A stretch of DNA of 64,000 nucleotides from Natronomonas gomsonensis (GCF_013391635.1 NZ_JACAWU010000002.1:1426001-1490000), one strand, 5' to 3'; counted from the stretch's first letter, positions 8,491 to 17,881 are shown. A program made the numbers and translations. Notes: generated from the sequence alone by a model not told the origin.

Positions 8491-9078
8491 ATGCCGTTTC
8501 GGGACTACGAGACGTTGAATCTGGACGACGCCGCGCTCGTGCTCGTCGACGTACAGCAGGGGTTCGACGACGACCGCTGGGGTGACCGGAACAACCCCGA
8601 CGCGGAGCGCCACATCGCGGAGCTGTTGGGCCAGTGGCGCGAGAGTGGCCGACCCATCTATCACGTCAAACACGACTCGACGGAACGGGATTCGCCGTTG
8701 CGGCCGGGACGCCCCGGCAACGAGTTCAAGCCCGAGGCCGCACCCCGAGGCGACGAACCCGTCGTCGAAAAGCGGGTCAACAGCGCCTTCATCGGAACCG
8801 ACCTCGAACGTCGACTGCGCGATGCGGGCATCGAACGGCTCGTCGTCGCCGGCTTCACCACCGACCACTGCGTGTCGACGACGACCCGGATGGCCGAGAA
8901 CCTCGGCTTCGAGGTGTACCTCGTCGGCGACGCTTCCGTCACTTTCGACCGCGAGTTCGACGGCACTCGCTACGCCGCCGAGCAGAACCACCGACTCGCT
9001 CTCGCGCAACTCTCCGGGGAGTTCGCGACTGTCGTCGAAACCGCGACGCTGCTGGCGGCGCTGGAAGCCAACTCGTAA
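8491..9078 (+). CDS. Isochorismatase-family cysteine hydrolase
   Basis: A 195-residue hydrolase of the isochorismatase/nicotinamidase superfamily. The catalytic triad is visible: Asp20 (LVDVQQGF), Lys94 (VEKRVNSAF) and the nucleophile Cys127 (TTDHCVSTT), with the usual cis-peptide region before the cysteine. The substrate is unknown; an amide or vinyl ether is possible. AT-rich GTATATCC lies about 35-45 bases upstream. It stands alone, divergent from pibD. Confidence 0.88.
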   Translation: MPFRDYETLNLDDAALVLVDVQQGFDDDRWGDRNNPDAERHIAELLGQWRESGRPIYHVKHDSTERDSPLRPGRPGNEFKPEAAPRGDEPVVEKRVNSAFIGTDLERRLRDAGIERLVVAGFTTDHCVSTTTRMAENLGFEVYLVGDASVTFDREFDGTRYAAEQNHRLALAQLSGEFATVVETATLLAALEANS

Positions 9079-9144
9079 CGAACGCGCTGTGCGGGTTCGG
9101 CCGCAAACACAGCGATGTCTCAGCGTCCGAGACCCACGCGGACC

Positions 9145-9151
9145 TTCTAAA
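9145..9151 (+). promoter_or_regulatory. TATA-like box of the regulator at 9178
   Basis: TTCTAAA lies 27-33 bases before the ATG at 9178 and overlaps the alternative ATG at 9151. It therefore argues that 9178, not 9151, is the leaderless start. Confidence 0.5.
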
Positions 9152-9177
9152 TGGTTTCGGGCGGTACCCGTCTAGCG

Positions 9178-10026
9178 ATGGGTGACGAACGACGTGTGAA
9201 CGAGTCGGCCGAACTCGGGGACGCCCCGGTCGTGGCGGATATCGACTTCCTCTCGGGGTCGCGGCACCGACTGCGGATACTGAACGTGCTTCGAGGAGAC
9301 GCGATGAGCCGTCGGGACGTTCGCGCGTCCGTCGACGCCTCTCGGTCGACGGTGCGGCGGACCCTCGAGGGATTTCTGAGCCGCGGCTGGGTCGAATCGA
9401 CGGACGACGGCTATCGGGTGACCGCGGCCGGTGAACTCGTGGCAGCGGAGTTCACTCGACTCTCGGAGACCCTCCGGCTCACCGAGGAGTTCGCGCCGTT
9501 GCTGGAGCACGTCCCGCCGTCGTCGTTCGATATCGAACCGGAGTGGCTCGCCGGCGCCGAGTTGACAGTGTCGACGACGGCGGAGCCGTACGCGCCGGCA
9601 CAGACCCAAACCGAGACGATACGGACCGCAGACCGGTTCCGAGGGTTCCTGCCCGCCATCGAACTCGACGGAACGAAACTCGTCCACGACCGAATCACCA
9701 ACGGGGAGTTCACCGCGAGCATCGTCCTCGGACCGGCGTGTGCCGACCACGTCATGGAAGAGCCCTTCGCGGAACTGTTCCGCGAAAAGCTCGCTACGGA
9801 CCGATTCGAGGTCGCCATCGCCGACGGCCCGCTGCCGTTTTACCTCGGGTTACCGGACGACGAGCGGATCGAGATCGGCGTCGCCGACGACGAGGGGATT
9901 CCCCGGGCGCTGGTGCAGTCGTCGAACACCGAGTTTCGCGAGTGGGGCGAAGCGACGTTCGAACGCTACGAACGAGACGCCGAACGCCTATCGGCAGCGG
10001 ATTTCGAGACTGAGCAGTCGGGATAG
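9178..10026 (+). CDS. Winged-helix transcriptional regulator
   Basis: A 282-residue regulator. Residues about 25-80 form a winged helix-turn-helix (SRHRLRILNVLRG through SRSTVRRTLEGF). The C-terminal two thirds form an alpha/beta sensor domain like that of the haloarchaeal regulators related to FilR1/DUF1724; this family assignment is from memory. It has no close partner gene: it follows the isochorismatase-like gene by about 100 bases and converges on ferredoxin. An in-frame ATG nine codons earlier is disfavoured by the TATA box position. The ligand and targets are unknown. Confidence 0.8.
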   Translation: MGDERRVNESAELGDAPVVADIDFLSGSRHRLRILNVLRGDAMSRRDVRASVDASRSTVRRTLEGFLSRGWVESTDDGYRVTAAGELVAAEFTRLSETLRLTEEFAPLLEHVPPSSFDIEPEWLAGAELTVSTTAEPYAPAQTQTETIRTADRFRGFLPAIELDGTKLVHDRITNGEFTASIVLGPACADHVMEEPFAELFREKLATDRFEVAIADGPLPFYLGLPDDERIEIGVADDEGIPRALVQSSNTEFREWGEATFERYERDAERLSAADFETEQSG

Positions 10027-10156
10027 CCCTCGCTTTTCGAAAACGGATACAGGGGCCGCCGTGATCCTCGAAAGAGAAACCGACACGCCCCGCCGGCGAG
10101 GCGAGCGCGGTGCTACACGATACGCAAACGGTGTCCCAAAGCAGGACACACGCGGC

Positions 10157-10546
10157 TTAGATGACGCGGTTCTGCAGGTAGTCGAGGTGTTTGGCGTTGT
10201 AGACGATTTTGACCGTGTCGGCAGCGGGGCTGCCGATACAGGTCAGGCGAACGCCCTTCTCTTCGACTTCCTCGTCGGAGAGGATCTGCTGCATGTCCAT
10301 GTCGATTTCGCCCTCCTTGACGATGGCCGCGCAGTTCGCACACGCACCGGCGCGGCAGGAGAAGGGCCAATCGAAGCCCTGCGCCTCGGCGGATTCGAGG
10401 ATGTACTCACCCTCCGCGACATCGAGCGTGCCGTAGTCCTCGTCGTCGAGGCCGGCGTCTGCGGCCTCATCGAAGAGGCCGTCGTCGTCGATGTCCCAGC
10501 CGTGGTCGTCCAGCACTTCGTAGTTGAGGTATTCTACCGTGGGCAT
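10157..10546 (-). CDS. fer: Halophilic plant-type [2Fe-2S] ferredoxin
   Basis: The cytosolic electron carrier for 2-oxoacid:ferredoxin oxidoreductases and other haloarchaeal redox enzymes. It has 129 residues, matching the family. The cluster ligands are Cys64, Cys69, Cys72 (CRAGACANC) and Cys103. An acidic insert (about residues 17-45) before the core is the known halophilic hyperacidic domain. The ATG at 10546 gives the conserved [10 protein letters not shown] start; a GTG one codon earlier is less likely. It is highly acidic throughout and transcribed alone. Confidence 0.96.
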   Translation of the reverse strand: MPTVEYLNYEVLDDHGWDIDDDGLFDEAADAGLDDEDYGTLDVAEGEYILESAEAQGFDWPFSCRAGACANCAAIVKEGEIDMDMQQILSDEEVEEKGVRLTCIGSPAADTVKIVYNAKHLDYLQNRVI

Positions 10547-10649
10547 CACTGAGTGAGTTCACGCGCCTCTGTGTTGAAGGTTGCTGTTAGGAGATGGGTC
10601 TTCGGCGCAATCCGTACGTGCGTTCAGTTTTCTTTGCTACGGCTTCCCA

Positions 10650-11846
10650 TCACGCCACGAGCGTGAACCGAAACACGAGAAACGCCCCGATAGTGGCGAC
10701 CGCGGGGACGACGTTCTGCATCAAAATGACACGTCCGGTCGTCTCCGGGTCGAACAGGTCCGATGCCGCAGGGATGTCCTCGGGGTTTTCCTCGCCCATC
10801 GGTCGTGCCGAAGCGCCGTCCGTCTCGGTGCTCCCGACGGTCGCCGCGTCGTCGGCCGCCAGCGCCCCGACGGAGACGTTCGCTCCCGCACCCTCGCCAC
10901 GAACCGCATCGCGGGCGGTCGTCGTCCGCGTCGCACGACCCCACCCGAGGCCGACGATGGACATCGTCGCGATGATGACGAAACTGGCGGGGACGCCGAT
11001 TGCGGCGAGTCCCGCCGTCAGCGTCGAGGAGACGACGGCGACGACGATGGCGGCGGTCAGCGGAAGTTGTGTGAGGTCGTTGCCCATCGTATCGAGCGTC
11101 CGGCGGGCGATGCTAAACGCACCGAGACCGACGGCGACCGACGCCAGCAGGATGCCGAAATTCATCGTTATCGCGCCGCTGCCGAACAGCGGCCCAACGG
11201 CGTTGGCGACGTTCGAGGCGCCGCTAGAAAACGCCATGAAACAGCCGATTGCGACGAGAAGCAACGTGCCGGCGAGTTCCCGTCGGGTGGTTCCCTCCGT
11301 GAGATGCACCGTCGGTATCCGGCCCGAACGCTCGATTCGGAACGGACCGCCCTCCGTGCCCGCGATGGCGACCCACTGATTGAGGTACGGGTAGAGATAC
11401 CGGCCGATGACGCCGCTGACCCAGAAGGCGACGATGGGGGCGACGACCCACCAGCTGACGATTTGGCCCATCACGACCCAATTGAGGTCGCCGGTCGCCA
11501 ATCCGAGCCCGGCGATGGAGCCGACGGCGGTCATCGACGTCGAGGCGGGGACGCCGAAGAAGTTCGAGATGAACAGCGCCAAGCCGATAAAAAAGAGGAC
11601 GATGATGCTCGCCTGCGTGGTGAACAGTTCGGCAGGGACGATTTCCCCGCCCAGCGTCTCGACGACCTCACGACCGAGCGTCCAGCCACCGACGAAGAAA
11701 AACACCGTCATCAACAGTCCCGCGCCGGCCTTCGGGAGGATGTCGGCGCCGACGGCGGGGCCGAACGCCGGAGCGGTGTTCGCGCCCCCGATGTTGTAAC
11801 CGACGAAGACCGCAACGAGGAGGCCCACGACGAGCAACGCATCCAT
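10650..11846 (-). CDS. PiT-family inorganic phosphate transporter
   Basis: A membrane permease for phosphate (or a metal-phosphate complex), driven by H+ or Na+. The 398-residue product carries both PiT repeats: GYNIGGANTAPAFG near residue 17 and GASNVANAVGPLFG in the second half. About ten hydrophobic helices are visible, with a soluble loop (about 320-375) before the last helix. The ATG at 11846 removes an unsupported 12-residue leader. No PhoU-like partner is adjacent. Confidence 0.9.
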   Translation of the reverse strand: MDALLVVGLLVAVFVGYNIGGANTAPAFGPAVGADILPKAGAGLLMTVFFFVGGWTLGREVVETLGGEIVPAELFTTQASIIVLFFIGLALFISNFFGVPASTSMTAVGSIAGLGLATGDLNWVVMGQIVSWWVVAPIVAFWVSGVIGRYLYPYLNQWVAIAGTEGGPFRIERSGRIPTVHLTEGTTRRELAGTLLLVAIGCFMAFSSGASNVANAVGPLFGSGAITMNFGILLASVAVGLGAFSIARRTLDTMGNDLTQLPLTAAIVVAVVSSTLTAGLAAIGVPASFVIIATMSIVGLGWGRATRTTTARDAVRGEGAGANVSVGALAADDAATVGSTETDGASARPMGEENPEDIPAASDLFDPETTGRVILMQNVVPAVATIGAFLVFRFTLVA

Positions 11847-11933
11847 ACGGGATTGGTGGATTGGTCGGCAAATAAGCGCCACGCTCGCGTTCCAACGGGC
11901 AGGTTTTTGGCCGCCCCCACCGGTTGAAGACGT

Positions 11934-12653
11934 ATGTTTCCGGAGTTCGAGGTCATCCCTGCGGTCGACATGCAGGACGGACAGGTCGTCCAGTTGGTCG
12001 GCGGCGAGCGCGGCACCGGCAAGACCTACGGCGACCCCGTCGAGGCGGCCGAGCGGTGGGTCGACGAAGGCGCCGAAACGTTACATCTCGTCGACCTCGA
12101 CGGCGCCTTCGAGGGCGACCGCGAGAACGCCCCCGCCGTCGAGGCGATTCTCGACGCCGTCGACGTGGACGTCCAGTTGGGCGGCGGTATCCGGACCGCC
12201 CGAGATGCCTGTTCGCTCCTGGAGTTGGGCGTCGACCGCGTCATCCTCGGAACCGCGGCCGTCGAGAACCCAGCCATCGTCGGCGCAATCAGCGAGGACT
12301 TCCCCGGCAGCGTGATGGTGAGCCTCGACGCAAAGGGTGGGGAGGTCGTCGTCTCGGGGTGGACCGAGGGGACGGGACTGGACCCAGCGGAGGCCGCCGC
12401 ACGCTACGATGACGAGGGCGCTGGTGCAATCCTCTTTACCGACGTGGACGTCGAGGGGCAGCTGGAGGGAATCCGCCGCGAACCGGTCGAGGCGGTCGTC
12501 GACGCGGTCGACATCCCGGTCGTCGCCAGCGGCGGCGTCTCGACACTTGAGGACGTGCGTGCGCTGAAGGATGCCGGTGCGGCGGCGGTCGTCGTCGGAA
12601 CGGCGCTCTACGAGGGCCAATTCACGCTCGAAGAAGCGATGGAGTCAGTGTAG
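11934..12653 (+). CDS. hisA: Phosphoribosylformimino-5-aminoimidazole carboxamide ribotide isomerase
   Basis: The fourth enzyme step of histidine biosynthesis, an Amadori-type isomerisation of ProFAR to PRFAR. The 239-residue (beta/alpha)8 barrel has Asp12 in VIPAVDMQDG and a second Asp in SLDAKGGEV, matching the acid/base pair. Phosphate-binding GG segments occur at GGGIRT, ASGGVS and VVVGTALYEG. hisB lies 0.5 kb downstream, with two small minus-strand genes between them. Confidence 0.95.
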   Translation: MFPEFEVIPAVDMQDGQVVQLVGGERGTGKTYGDPVEAAERWVDEGAETLHLVDLDGAFEGDRENAPAVEAILDAVDVDVQLGGGIRTARDACSLLELGVDRVILGTAAVENPAIVGAISEDFPGSVMVSLDAKGGEVVVSGWTEGTGLDPAEAAARYDDEGAGAILFTDVDVEGQLEGIRREPVEAVVDAVDIPVVASGGVSTLEDVRALKDAGAAAVVVGTALYEGQFTLEEAMESV

Positions 12654-12686
12654 GCGCCGTCGCTGGTCGCCGAGGCGGATACCGAC

Positions 12687-12827
12687 CTAACGGCGAACCG
12701 TCGCCCGAACCCGGCGGTACAGCGCCGCCGCGCGTGCGAGCAGTCCCGCTTTCGTCGTCGCCGGGAGCTCCGGCGCGACGGGTTCGGCCAGCGCCGCGGC
12801 GACGGGGAGCAGGTTTCGCGCGCTCAT
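12687..12827 (-). CDS. Small basic protein ORF between hisA and hisB
   Basis: A 46-residue frame from the ATG at 12827 to the TAG at 12687. The first 20 residues are hydrophobic (SARNLLPVAAALAEP), and the last half is Ala/Arg-rich (ARAAALYRRVRATVRR). No family is recognised. It fills an otherwise empty gap, converges on hisA, and has a small inverted repeat CAACG/CGTTG directly upstream. No strong TATA box was seen. It could be chance in GC-rich DNA. Confidence 0.35.
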   Translation of the reverse strand: MSARNLLPVAAALAEPVAPELPATTKAGLLARAAALYRRVRATVRR

Positions 12828-12921
12828 ACAACGCCCGACGTTGTCGCCGAGGGGTCAAAACGTTCAGTCAGACGGCCGTCACGCACCCGTACGACGAGGG
12901 CGGTTCGACGCCGACAAGAAC

Positions 12922-13095
12922 CTACACCGCGTCGTCGACGGCCTTCCCGAGACGGGGGTAGTTCTCGACGAGGTAATCACGAAGGAAGACGAACCCGACG
13001 ACCACGAGGAGCGCGAACACCGCCGCGCCGAGCGGCCCCACCCGCTTGACACTCAGTTTCCACGCCGTCCACGCGAGTCCGAACAGTTCGAGCAT
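12922..13095 (-). CDS. Small single-pass membrane protein
   Basis: A 57-residue protein from the ATG at 13095. It has an amphipathic N-terminus, one membrane helix at about 22-38 (GPLGAAVFALLVVVGFVFL), then a short charged tail ending DDAV. TATAAAAA on the plus strand (TTTTTATA on the minus strand), 21-29 bases before the ATG, marks a leaderless promoter back-to-back with that of hisB. Function is unknown. Confidence 0.7.
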   Translation of the reverse strand: MLELFGLAWTAWKLSVKRVGPLGAAVFALLVVVGFVFLRDYLVENYPRLGKAVDDAV

Positions 13096-13115
13096 ACTGA
13101 CATTTCGGCACCCAC

Positions 13116-13148
13116 ATATAAAAATCACGTCGCCGCAACCACCTTAAG
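13116..13148. promoter_or_regulatory. Divergent promoter region for the small membrane protein and hisB
   Basis: ATATAAAAA at 13116-13124 faces the minus-strand gene starting at 13095. TTAAG at 13144-13148 lies 22-26 bases before the hisB ATG at 13170. Each has leaderless spacing to its own gene. Confidence 0.55.
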
Positions 13149-13169
13149 CGAGCACGAGAACTACCGCAC

Positions 13170-13757
13170 ATGACAGACCGGACGGCAGCACGGACCCGCG
13201 AAACCGCCGAGACGGACATCGATGTGACGCTCGACCTCGACGGCGACGGCGACGCCACCGTCGAAACCGGCGTCGGCTTCTTCGACCACATGCTGGAGGC
13301 GCTGGCGAAACACGGCCTCTTCGATGTGACCGTCCGGTGTGACGGCGACCTCGCCATCGACGACCACCACACCGTCGAGGACGTGGCCATCACGCTCGGT
13401 GCGGCCTTCGAGGACGCCCTCGGCGACAAGCGGGGCATCGTCCGCTACGCCGACCGGAAGGTGCCGCTCGACGAGGCCGTCGCCGAGGTCGTCGTCGACG
13501 TGTCGGGTCGCCCTCGCTTTTATTTCGACGGGGAGTTTTCTCAGCCGACGGTCGGCGATTTCACGAGCGACATGGCGCGGCACTTCGCCGAATCGCTGGC
13601 GCTGAACGCCGGCTTGACGCTCCATGCGTCGGTGTCGGGGGAGAACGCCCACCACGAAATCGAGGCGCTGTTCAAGGCGCTGGCCCGGGGACTCGACGAC
13701 GCGACGCGCATCGACGAGCGCCGCAGCGACACGCCGAGTACGAAAGGCGAACTGTAG
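13170..13757 (+). CDS. hisB: Imidazoleglycerol-phosphate dehydratase
   Basis: Dehydrates imidazoleglycerol phosphate in histidine synthesis. The 195-residue product has the usual metal-binding His clusters: GFFDHML near residue 36, DDHHTVEDV near 69, and the second set, ARHF and [12 protein letters not shown], in the C-terminal repeat. It is a stand-alone dehydratase without the phosphatase domain fused in enterobacteria. Confidence 0.96.
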   Translation: MTDRTAARTRETAETDIDVTLDLDGDGDATVETGVGFFDHMLEALAKHGLFDVTVRCDGDLAIDDHHTVEDVAITLGAAFEDALGDKRGIVRYADRKVPLDEAVAEVVVDVSGRPRFYFDGEFSQPTVGDFTSDMARHFAESLALNAGLTLHASVSGENAHHEIEALFKALARGLDDATRIDERRSDTPSTKGEL

Positions 13758-13816
13758 GTGAGCGTCGGCACTCGAACCGGGGCGGACTTTATTTCCAAGT
13801 CGAACGAAACACGGCC

Positions 13817-14179
13817 ATGAGCGGCCACATCGATGGGGTCGTCGTCCACATCACGAGTCCCGACGCCAACGACTGGGAGCAGGCACTCCGAAACGTCTCG
13901 AACCTCCACAGCGACGAGAGTGTGCCGATCGAACCGAATCTGATAACCATCGTCGTCAACGGCGACGCGACCCGGTTCCTGCAGGCGGACGAACCCGACG
14001 CCGACCGGCTTTCCCGACTGGCCGATTCCGGCGTCCGGATTCTGGCCTGTTCTAACTCGCTGGACCGCCTCGGGTATTCGCCGGATGAACTGGCAGATGG
14101 CGTCGACACGGTCGACTCCGGGGTCGCCGAAGTGACGCGGTTGCAGTGGCACGGCAACGGATACCTCAAACTGCCATGA
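13817..14179 (+). CDS. DsrE/DsrF-like family protein
   Basis: A 120-residue alpha/beta protein. The pattern HITSPDANDWEQALRNVSNL, then IEPNLITIVVNGD and VRILACSNSLDRLG, matches the DsrE/TusD-like fold, including a Cys (in ILACSNS) at the position that carries sulfur in active members. The sulfur role is inferred. It follows hisB by 59 bases on the same strand, though TATA-like TTTATTTCC sits between them. Confidence 0.75.
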   Translation: MSGHIDGVVVHITSPDANDWEQALRNVSNLHSDESVPIEPNLITIVVNGDATRFLQADEPDADRLSRLADSGVRILACSNSLDRLGYSPDELADGVDTVDSGVAEVTRLQWHGNGYLKLP

Positions 14180-14292
14180 GGGACGACGAAAGCGAACAGC
14201 CCCGAGGCGCGACCGAACGCACGCTGGCTTTATCACCGGAGCGCATCTGACATCTAGGTCAGTCCCATCGGATTCGACGGGGCGTTCAGACA

Positions 14293-15039
14293 ATGGAAGA
14301 CAGACCAACCATCCTGCTCCCGGTCAGCGTTCTCGAAGGGGAATCGATTCCGGAGGGCGTTCCCGAACTCCTGACGAACGCCCACGTCGTCCTGCTCGGC
14401 TACCACGTCGTGCCGGAACAGACCGCCACCGACCAGGCGCGTCAGCAGTTCGAAGATCAGGCCACTCGCCGTCTCGAGGATTTCACGGTGATACTCGAAG
14501 ACGCGGGTGCGACAGTCGAATCACGGGTCGTGTTCACCCACGACGGGCAGACGACAATCGACCGAATGACGGACGAGCACGACTGTCTCGCGGCCCTGAT
14601 TCCGAACGCGACGAGACCGCTCGAGAACGTTCTGGTCGCGGTCCGCGGAATCGTCGGTATCGACCGGTTCGTCCGATTGGTTTCGGGCCTGTTCGCACCG
14701 CTCGATGTACGCGTGACCCTGTATCACGTCGCTGAAGCGGACGAATCAGACGAGGACGTAGAGACGCTGCTCGACGGAATCGCGACTCGACTCTCCGAAG
14801 AAGGGGTCTCTCCGGAGTTAATCGACACCCAAATCTCGCGTGGAGACGACTCTCAGCAGTTAATCCTCGATGCGGCCGACGACAACGACGCAATCGTCAT
14901 GGGCGAATCCGACCCATCGGTGACGACGTTCCTGTTTGGGATGACCGCAGAACAGGTCGCCGATCAGTTCCTCGGTCCGGTCTTCGTAATCCAACACGAG
15001 GAACCGGAAGTCGAGGAAGCGGCGACCGATACGGAGTGA
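14293..15039 (+). CDS. Universal stress protein family
   Basis: A 248-residue protein with two UspA-like alpha/beta halves. The first begins TILLPVSVLEG; the second begins ENVLVAVRGIVGIDRFVRLV and ends with VMGESDPSVTTFLFGMTAEQVADQFLGPVFVI, close to the family's C-terminal region. The GxxG-9-G nucleotide-binding signature is degenerate, so ATP binding is uncertain. The protein is strongly acidic at its end. CTTTATC lies about 65 bases upstream. Confidence 0.85.
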   Translation: MEDRPTILLPVSVLEGESIPEGVPELLTNAHVVLLGYHVVPEQTATDQARQQFEDQATRRLEDFTVILEDAGATVESRVVFTHDGQTTIDRMTDEHDCLAALIPNATRPLENVLVAVRGIVGIDRFVRLVSGLFAPLDVRVTLYHVAEADESDEDVETLLDGIATRLSEEGVSPELIDTQISRGDDSQQLILDAADDNDAIVMGESDPSVTTFLFGMTAEQVADQFLGPVFVIQHEEPEVEEAATDTE

Positions 15040-15166
15040 CGATTCCGACAGCGAGCCAAAGAATAGTTTCGAGAAACTCACCGAGCCGATAGACAGGGCC
15101 ACGCTACCGGCTGTTGAGTCGGGAGTCGCTGAAAGAAAGTCGTGAGTCGTTCGACGCGTTCGGCGT

Positions 15167-16321
15167 TTATCGAAGCTTGAACTCGATGGCTGCGCCCTGG
15201 CCGAAGCCGACGCATTCGGTGGCGAGGCCGAGTTCGGCGTCGTCGCGCTTGCGCATCTCGTGGATGAGCGTGACGGGCAGGCGGGCACCGGTCGCACCGA
15301 GGGGGTGACCGATGGCGATGGCGCCGCCGTTGACGTTGTAGATGTCGTCGTCGAAGCCGAGCTCCTGCTGGCAGTAGTAACACTGGGAGGCGAAGGCCTC
15401 GTTCAACTCGACGAGGTCGTAGTCGTCGGCGGTCGTCCCGGAGCGCTCGAACAGTTCCTCACACGCCGGGATGGGGCCGATACCCATGACCTCGGGTTCG
15501 ACGCCGGCGACGGAGTTGTTGCCGACTTCCGCGAGGATTTCGAAGTCGTGCTCCTCGGCGAACTCCTCGGAGGTGACCAACAGCGCGGCGGCGCCGTCGG
15601 TCGTCTGGGAGGCGTTGCCGGGCGTGACGGTGCCGTCGGCCTGGAAGACGGTCGGCAGCTCGGCGAGTTTCTCGGCGGTCGTGCCGGGACGGAGTCCCTC
15701 GTCTTCCTCGACGAGAATCTCGTTGCCCTCGTCGTCGTGACCCTCGATGGGGACGATTTCGTCGTCGAAGCGACCCTCCTCGGTGGCGGCGACGGCGCGC
15801 TGCTGGGAGCGGGCGGCGTACTCGTCTTGCTCCTCGCGGCTCACGTCGTAGCGCTCGGCGACGGTTTCGGCGGTGATGCCCATCTGCAGGGCGGCGATGT
15901 TGTGGTGGTCGTTGAGGCCCGGGTGAATCTGGTTGTTCTGGCCCATCTTCACGCGGGACATCGATTCGACGCCGCCGGCGATGATACAGTCACGCTGGCC
16001 GGCACGAACCGCGTCCGCGGCGGAGATGACCGCCTGCGCCGAGGAGGCACACCAGCGGTTGATGGTCGTCGCGGGCGTGTCCTCGCCGAGTTCGGACATC
16101 AGCGCGATGACGCGGGCCATGTTGTTGCCCTGCTCTTCGCGCTGTTGGGCACAGCCCCACTGGAGGTCGTCGACGTCCTCGCCGGTGAGGTCCGTCTCCT
16201 CGAGGATGCGGTTGATGAGCGGAATCGAGAGGTCCTCCGGGCGAACCTCGGAGAAGACGCCGTCTTCCTTCCCGAACGGGGTGCGATACGCTTTGACTAC
16301 GACCGGTGTGTTGGCACTCAT
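15167..16321 (-). CDS. Acetyl-CoA C-acyltransferase (thiolase)
   Basis: Catalyses thiolytic cleavage or Claisen condensation of acyl-CoA, for beta-oxidation or acetoacetyl-CoA formation; direction and chain length cannot be told. The 384-residue product has the acyl-accepting Cys91 (NRWCASSAQA), the NEAFASQ segment, GHPLGATGAR with its His, and the second catalytic Cys370 (CVGFGQGAA). The ATG at 16321 starts MSANTPVVVKAYRTPFG. No zinc-ribbon DUF35 partner is adjacent, which fits a true thiolase rather than the SCP2-like type. Confidence 0.93.
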   Translation of the reverse strand: MSANTPVVVKAYRTPFGKEDGVFSEVRPEDLSIPLINRILEETDLTGEDVDDLQWGCAQQREEQGNNMARVIALMSELGEDTPATTINRWCASSAQAVISAADAVRAGQRDCIIAGGVESMSRVKMGQNNQIHPGLNDHHNIAALQMGITAETVAERYDVSREEQDEYAARSQQRAVAATEEGRFDDEIVPIEGHDDEGNEILVEEDEGLRPGTTAEKLAELPTVFQADGTVTPGNASQTTDGAAALLVTSEEFAEEHDFEILAEVGNNSVAGVEPEVMGIGPIPACEELFERSGTTADDYDLVELNEAFASQCYYCQQELGFDDDIYNVNGGAIAIGHPLGATGARLPVTLIHEMRKRDDAELGLATECVGFGQGAAIEFKLR

Positions 16322-16561
16322 ACGAACCCTCATTATTTTTGCTCGCACGTTAAAGCTTCTACTCAGTCATTTTTGTCTTGTTAGCGGATTAGGGACAGCA
16401 GACATATTCTGTTAACCTCGTGGAGAAGGTAATTTATAAAGAACGGGGCGTCCGTGAGTGACCGCCGACAGCGAGCGGCGGAACCGCCCGTCCCGAAACC
16501 GTGGGCGCATATCAGCGCCTTTCGACGGGCTTATACTTCCGACCCGGTAAGGCTTCGGGGA
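16322..16561. other. AT-rich divergent intergenic region
   Basis: It separates the thiolase and AAA ATPase starts. TTTATAAA at 16433-16440 is a strong TATA box, but it lies over 100 bases from the chosen ATPase start. It could serve a longer transcript or an alternative GTG start at 16454. A second box, TTATAC at 16531-16536, fits the start at 16562. On the minus side AAAAATAA sits just upstream of the thiolase. Confidence 0.5.
16531..16536 (+). promoter_or_regulatory. TATA-like box of the AAA ATPase gene
   Basis: TTATAC lies 26-31 bases before the ATG at 16562, which decides that start over the GTG 36 codons upstream. Confidence 0.5.
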
Positions 16562-17881
16562 ATGAGCAGCCCCGAGCTCGATGTAGTCGAGTTTCTGTTG
16601 ACTGCGGCCATCTACACGGAGAACCACGACCTCGACGAGCGGGACTTACCGCCCCGCTATCGTCGTGTTTTCTGGGAAGACGGCGAGGTCGAACGGCCGC
16701 TGACGACCACGACGAACACGGCCGCGGCGGCGACCGGCGTCGAACGCCCCTGGGAAGCCGTCTCGGGGCTGATGTTCACCGACCGCGACGACTTCTCCGG
16801 GAAGATCGAGTTCACCGACCGTGGGATGGCCGAATCGTGGCTCAAAGAGCGCCTCTCCGAGGAGCAACTGCTCGGCAATCCGACGCTGGCCTACGCCTTC
16901 GGCGAGGAGTTGGGCGTCGACTACGAGGCCGCCCGCGAGCAGAACCGCCCCATCCACGCCGACCGCGTGTGGATAGACTCACTCCTGGAGGAGATGTTCG
17001 ACGAGGACGAAGAGGAGATGCTCGACCTCGTGGACGTGCGTGCCCCCGAGGAGATCGAGATGACCCTCGACGACCTCGTCCTCACGGCCGACCAGGAAAA
17101 CGAGATTCACAAGGTCGTCAAAGCCATCGAACACCGCGACTACCTCGCGGAAATCGGTCTGCGTGAAATCGGAAAACTCCTCTTCGTCGGGCCGCCCGGA
17201 ACGGGGAAGACCTCCGTCGCCCGCGCGCTCGCACAGGACCTCGATTTGCCGTTCGTCGAGGTGAAACTCTCGATGATAACGAGTCAGTACCTCGGCGAGA
17301 CGGCCAAGAACGTCGACAAGACCTTCGAGGTCGCAAAGCGGCTCTCGCCGTGTATTCTCTTCATGGACGAGTTCGACTTCGTCGCGAAGACCCGCTCGTC
17401 GGACGAACACGCCGCCATCAAGCGCGCCGTCAACACGCTGCTGAAGAGCATCGACGAGATTTCGCTGATTCAAGACGACGTGCTCCTCATCGGCGCGACG
17501 AACCACCCCGACCAACTAGACGCCGCGGCCTGGCGCCGCTTCGACGAAATCGTCAACTTCCCGAAACCGGACCGCGGGATGCGTGCGGACATCCTCCGCA
17601 TCGTCACCCGGCGGATGGACGTCGACGACTTCGACCCCGACGAACTCGCCGAGGCGACGGAGGGACTGACCGGGAGCGACCTCCGACTCGTCCTGCGTGA
17701 GGCCGTCCTCGATGCCCTCACCGAAAACCGGACGACGCTCACCCAGGAGGACCTCTTGGACGCCATCGAGGACTTCGAGGAGCGTGACAACCTCAAGAAC
17801 ATGGACATGATAGAGGGCGACGCGGACGCGCTCGTCGCGGGCGGTTCGGATAGCCCGAGCCACGACCACGACCACGACTGA
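16562..17881 (+). CDS. AAA-family ATPase
   Basis: A 439-residue protein. The N-terminal 165 residues look like an archaeal helical domain that reads like a winged helix (SPELDVVEFLLTAAIY). One AAA module follows, with GPPGTGKT at 210-217, the Walker B motif ILFMDE at 265-270, a sensor-1 Asn (LLIGATNH) and an arginine-finger segment (AAWRRFDE). The C-terminus is a His/Asp tail. Its TGA overlaps the ATG of the MBL hydrolase, so the two are translationally coupled. The substrate is unknown; it could be a protein remodeller. Confidence 0.85.
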   Translation: MSSPELDVVEFLLTAAIYTENHDLDERDLPPRYRRVFWEDGEVERPLTTTTNTAAAATGVERPWEAVSGLMFTDRDDFSGKIEFTDRGMAESWLKERLSEEQLLGNPTLAYAFGEELGVDYEAAREQNRPIHADRVWIDSLLEEMFDEDEEEMLDLVDVRAPEEIEMTLDDLVLTADQENEIHKVVKAIEHRDYLAEIGLREIGKLLFVGPPGTGKTSVARALAQDLDLPFVEVKLSMITSQYLGETAKNVDKTFEVAKRLSPCILFMDEFDFVAKTRSSDEHAAIKRAVNTLLKSIDEISLIQDDVLLIGATNHPDQLDAAAWRRFDEIVNFPKPDRGMRADILRIVTRRMDVDDFDPDELAEATEGLTGSDLRLVLREAVLDALTENRTTLTQEDLLDAIEDFEERDNLKNMDMIEGDADALVAGGSDSPSHDHDHD

